This document shows, one piece after another, positions 59,590 to 64,000 of a stretch of DNA of 64,000 nt (position 1 is the first letter of the stretch; each line of letters opens with the position of its first letter). A program made the translations under genes and the position numbers. The notes under the pieces were generated by a model, which was not told the DNA's origin, ran no database searches, and saw only the letters and a program-made list of their open reading frames with translations. Origin of the DNA: Hydractinia symbiolongicarpus (lineage: Eukaryota; Cnidaria; Hydrozoa; Anthoathecata; Hydractiniidae); contig NC_079882.1 of the NCBI RefSeq assembly GCF_029227915.1, positions 7,812,001 through 7,876,000 of the forward strand, given 5' to 3'.

Positions 59590-62538
59590 CTTGTGGGCCA
59601 CCGTAGAAGCTAGCTTGCTGGCTGGTAAACAAACGGTTTTAAGGTGGCAGTAACACTTTTTTAGCTGTCCAAATAGCTGAATTATTTACTCAGTGTTTTA
59701 TTTATACCATTTTTTTTTACTATTTCCTTTCCTGCCTTAATGCATAATAAAATGATTTTAACTTAACACTAAAATTGCTCAGAAATTTCTTTTTAAAAAT
59801 GTATCAAAAACAAGAAAAAAATCAGCTTCTACGAAGCTCCAACTTTTTATAATCTCGTTATTTTTCATCAGCTTCTGTTTCTAAATGAACCTCGGGTTAA
59901 CCCTGTTAAAACGGTGTGCGGATTTTTTTGTTCATTCTTATTTTTTTAACAATAACCTTTTGTTTTTTTTCAAAAGATTCTTTGTTAGCATATCCTGCTG
60001 CATCGAACGCTGTTAATAAAAGAAAAATATTCCGAATAAAAAGATTTCCACACCGTATCATGGCTGCATGATTCACCAAGCATGTCTGAAAATTTTTAAG
60101 TAAAACGAAAATGCTCTCAAAAGTTAAAGCTGGTGCTGTGTAGCATAATGAAGATCATCTTAAATTTCTACATAAAGCGCCATTTTTGTTGTTATTAACA
60201 ACGTTTTTCTTTAATAATTACGTCATTTCTTTCTGTACAATTTCGCAAGCACTTAAACTATGTTCGGCAGAACTAATTAATTATTCATGAATTTTATTTT
60301 AAAGAGGAATTGTTGAGGTTGAATATTTTTGGTGAAAGATAATAGTATTTTAGCCATAAAGTGGTGACAAGTGTGTTATAACAGAAAAAATATGGATATA
60401 TAGTTTGAAAATAACCTTTCGTAACTAACTATGATTTGATGTTATGAAGTATGACTTTAAGACCCGGGATACATAGGAGATATCCCCTCTTCAATTGGCA
60501 TTAATTGTGGCACTTCTATTGTTCTAAAAAGGGGAAATAAATCAGTTTAACTTTTAAACAGATAAATTTTTTGATTATTTTTCAGCAAGATGTAGAGGGC
60601 CCACCTTTTTTTCTAGACCCCCCCCCTCCCTTAACATAAAAAGTCTCAGGTAAAATATAGACAAACTCCTGACAAGAATTGTTTTATATGACCCAATGTT
60701 TAGCGTGTCCGCTATAATAGCATCATTTTTAGGAGGTTAATGTAATTTGAGACCTTGAAATGACGTCCGTTACATACATGGTGGTTTGTTATTATGATCG
60801 TCAGTTTATTCGTTTTTCTGAGAAAAATGTCAGTTGTAGAGGGTTCATTATTACAACCTTGTCCACAAAGTTTGTTGCAACCCTGAGGACGAGGTTGTAT
60901 GCTAAGAGGTCCGAGGTTTTAATCACCTAGAACTTATTCCGGTTTTATCTGCTGAGCATTGCTGTTTTTTATCTTAGTGACTAACACGTGAAGCTAATGT
61001 TTAGCTTTTTCTCTACATTTATTATTTTTTTTTTTTTTTTACTTTTGAGGTGAATACAAAGGATTTTTAGATTTTACCATTTTTAACTTTATAAATAAAC
61101 TATAAATACATTCATAGATACATTGCAGGGTGTATGGAGAAAAGTATCAACTTTTCATATTCTATCATATGATGCTTTTTCTCCAAATGCCTTGCATGCT
61201 AATTTTTTTTAACTTATTCTTATAGGACGTATATGAAAAACAATTTCTTGTAAATTGATTATACCTATCCTTTATTCGGAACAATAACAATAACAATAAC
61301 AATAACAATAACAATAACAATAACAATAACAATAACAATAACAATAACAATAACAATAACAATAACAATAGTAATAATAATAACAATAACAATAACAATA
61401 AAAGATTTTGATCTTTAAGACAACATCAGATATCCAAATATAGAACTAAAAATACCGTTACGTAGCCCCCGTAATGAAGTGCATAGTACCTAAAAATGTT
61501 AATTTAGCGACACTGTAGTTTACATGGTAATTTTCAAGACGTTATAAGACCGTTGCACCCTATGTAATCAAGATGTGATAGGGCTCTGGGAACGAAGATG
61601 CATTTAGCCACTTTTTATTATTAGCTGAAAAACTGGGGAGAAAGCCTGTAGATTTTTTGAAGGGCAAACAGAAAGTGAAATCATTTTTCCAAGTATCAAT
61701 TCGTGCATCTTTCGGGATGAAAAAGACCCCGACAAAAACAACAGAAAGCACTCCACCGTATTGCTTATCCAAATCTAACACGTATTCTTATATTTTAAGC
61801 GTTAATTATTGTTTTTTAGATAAGGCAAAATTGGGCGTAGGGACTTCATTTTTCCTTAAAAATAGTTTAATGTCTTATTCATAATTCACAAGAAAGTAAA
61901 CTATCATTCAAATAGCATCCTTTTATCTTCAGTCCAAAAGCTAAACACCGTGGGTACGAAATTGTGTTTAACTATATACGAACATATAATTTATAAGAGC
62001 CTTTTTCATAGAAAATTTTCTCCGAGCTTCAATAGTTCTTCGTGGTTAAAAACTGTAACGCTGATTTTTCTCTATTATTATCAGGCAAAAAATGTCGGAT
62101 AACAAATGTGATAAAATTTTTGGAAGGTGACCGAGATTTTTTCCGACGAAAATTTTGCTTTGTAATAATCTGTACTAATATGTGTTTAGAGCAATATGAT
62201 AGGATTTTATGCGAAGAGCATTATTAGATGAGATGGATAAGATTCAAGCATTACTCGTATTCTTCTTAAAAATTGGGAGATTTTTGAGCTGTTATTTGAA
62301 AGAAAATAAAGTTTTTACGTTTTTCTTGAGTAACCCCCGGGGGGGAGAGTACGGCTTAATTATTTTTTACTTGACAGTTCGGTGAAAACAATTTCATAAT
62401 AAGTATCAGTAGCGGCTCGGCGTGCAAAAAGGAAGAGCTCCCCGAGCGAACTTCCTGAAGAAAACCTGACATTATTTTGCTTATTTTGGTGCTAAATCTC
62501 CTGGAATGTGATTAGGTGTATCAAAATTATTTGCAGCT
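59590..62538. other. Intergenic, no gene supported
   Basis: AT-rich, with a C-run near 60619 and a CTGAGGACGAGGTTG segment near 60880 resembling one near 20835. No domain was recognised in any reading frame. The 3' part should hold the promoter of the gene starting at 62539. Confidence 0.5.
61280..61400. repeat. (AACAAT)n microsatellite
   Basis: About 120 bases of AACAAT units with a few GTAATAAT variants. Read on the minus strand it yields a spurious poly-leucine frame. Confidence 0.95.
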
Positions 62539-63510
62539 ATGGCATCAAGAAAAATAAATAATTTTGCATGGAAGGGCGAAGATTATTTTTTATCTCAAAT
62601 TACGACGCTGGATAAAGTTGAAACTGTGAATTCTCCTTGGGTATTCTCATATTTTTTTGAGAAGTTATCGAGTGTGTTTATACTGAGGTACATGAAGAGT
62701 GCATATAAAAACGACTGGCCATTCTTTGTGATAATTTTGTGGACCAAAATTGTTTTATTGATGACAATATTTTTAGTACTTCCAAATGCTGTACTGACAA
62801 TTTTCAGTATATTATTACATACATTATTGCACACTGTTCTACCTGGATTGTTATGTTTTCTGGTTTACTTATGGATTGGAATGATTCTGAAAAATCAGTC
62901 CTTGTTTTTTTCTGTCAGATTATGTTTTATAAGTTGCATAATTCTTGAAGTTTTAATTGAACTCTTTGTAAGCACGGGATTGGAATCCACAGCGAATTCA
63001 TTTGTGATTGGAACCACCTTGCTGTTCATCATAATTTCAACTGGTTATTATATAATGGACAAAAAATATTTCAACACATCGGCTTTGGTTGGTTCCATTA
63101 TATTTGCACGTTTTTTTGTAGTTGTAAACGTGACAACTTTATATTATCATGCAATGTCATCCTTATTGATGTATATGTGCATTGTGGGAGGTAAGTTGAA
63201 GTTTTAAGCATGCTTAAAAAGCTTTTATTTTAACCTAATCTGTAGATATTACTTTGCTGACTAAATGTTTCAGTAGTTTGGTTTAATTTTAGAACATCAT
63301 ATTTGATACATTTTATGTTCAACTTTTCCTCTTTAATATTTTTATAGCTATGATTTTGAATTACTTTATTAATATTTAATAGGTAAATGTATTCACCTCT
63401 CTACATCTTCAATATTTATATGGCCTGTAGTTGACATGGTATTTAATTCTTCCTATTTAAACAAATTTCAAAATATGTCATCACAACAAATTTTCATAAT
63501 ACTCTTATGA
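62539..63510 (+). CDS. Unrecognised multi-pass membrane protein, 259 aa, two exons
   Basis: Exon 1 62539-63190 ends at GGAG/GTAAGT (phase 1). Exon 2 63383-63510 starts after TTTAATAG and reads on to a TGA, total 780 nt. About six hydrophobic segments are visible between residues 55 and 225, starting with WPFFVIILWTKIVLLM. The N-terminal 50 residues are charged and probably cytoplasmic. A TTTGCAG acceptor-like site lies two bases before the ATG. No family was recognised. A competing acceptor at 63346-63347 would give a shorter C terminus (10 extra residues). Confidence 0.6.
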
Positions 63511-64000
63511 AGAAAGTTTGTATATATCATAGCAATTCAATTGATACAATGTCCAGGACATGTAAAAGAAGCCTGTTTTTATTTATTTAAAAAGGCCTGT
63601 TGGTTTTATAGCTACCTATTTTAAATCAATATATCATATATATAGTATCTTATTAAATGACTTGTGGCTTTACCCTGATAGCAGGCTTTTTATATACATG
63701 ATTTTGATTTCTCATTTATTTAAACTTTGACCTCTTGTTAATAAATTCACAAATGAATCACATATACATTCATCAGTTTTATCCACAGTTTGCTTCTAAT
63801 AATTTTAAAATTGGCTCACACAAAATAAAATGAAACTTGTTTTGTTCTATTACAATGAAACCTCTTTCGCTTTAAGGTGTAAAATTGTGTGATATTATTT
63901 AGATCCAAAATTTCATGTTTACTTTTGATATAAAATTATTGCTCATATTTTTTTTATTTACACATTGTTTTGGTTGAAAGTATGTCGGTGTTTGATTAAT
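63511..64000. other. 3' flank to window end, nothing seen
   Basis: AT-rich. If the second exon above is wrong, further exons of that gene could lie here or beyond the window. Confidence 0.4.

Noticed and set aside
61165-61398. Minus-strand poly-leucine reading frame
   Set aside because: It is the translation of the (AACAAT)n microsatellite at 61280-61400, with no real coding signal.

Overview
The window is animal nuclear DNA, AT-rich and intron-rich, with GT-AG introns. It very probably comes from a medusozoan cnidarian, most likely a hydrozoan. The strongest evidence is a gene at 6.1-19.6 kb whose product ends in two canonical minicollagen cysteine-rich domains (CX3CX3CX3CX3CC) flanking a polyproline run, a signature of nematocyst capsule proteins. 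Species assignment is inference.

Five protein-coding genes could be modelled, four of them by joining exons across splice sites by hand. (1) 2279-4657, minus: three exons, 518 aa, an unrecognised single-pass membrane protein. (2) 6148-19607, plus: 29 exons, 5004 coding nt, 1667 aa, a secreted mosaic protein ordered signal peptide, VWA, [module A + LamG], poly-Ser, [module A + LamG], Ser/Thr linker, VWA, SCP/CAP, C-type lectin, SEA-like, minicollagen CRD, polyproline, minicollagen CRD. Every module is bounded by phase-1 introns. The parts resemble the capsule-wall protein NOWA (SCP + lectin + cysteine-rich domains), but the combination is much larger. (3) 22868-25066, minus: an uninterrupted 732-aa reading frame with F-BAR, C1 and two SH3 domains. 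(4) 46642-54862, plus: 17 exons, 1121 aa, a ZMIZ1/ZMIZ2-family SP-RING SUMO ligase/coactivator. (5) 62539-63510, plus: two exons, 259 aa, an unrecognised multi-pass membrane protein.

Between these lie intergenic stretches rich in small mobile-element remnants: a head-to-tail array of Helitron-like ends (1-352), a Tigger-like MITE inside an intron (13506-13886), a TTAA-flanked MITE with long terminal inverted repeats (21780-22417), a SINE-like repeat (28450-28710), a near-perfect 39-41 bp hairpin (39886-39973), a broken HECT-domain gene facing a broken integrase gene (57371-59231), and a 20-bp tandem repeat (59430-59589). About 17 kb between 29.3 and 46.6 kb has no supported coding gene. It may hold upstream non-coding exons and regulatory DNA of the ZMIZ gene.

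There is no operon logic here. The nematocyst-type protein probably acts in the cnidocyte secretory pathway, the F-BAR protein at actin-membrane sites, and the ZMIZ protein in the nucleus. The clearest candidate for something undescribed is the 29-exon mosaic gene. Exon joins were checked only by reading frame, phase and splice consensus, since no transcript data were available.
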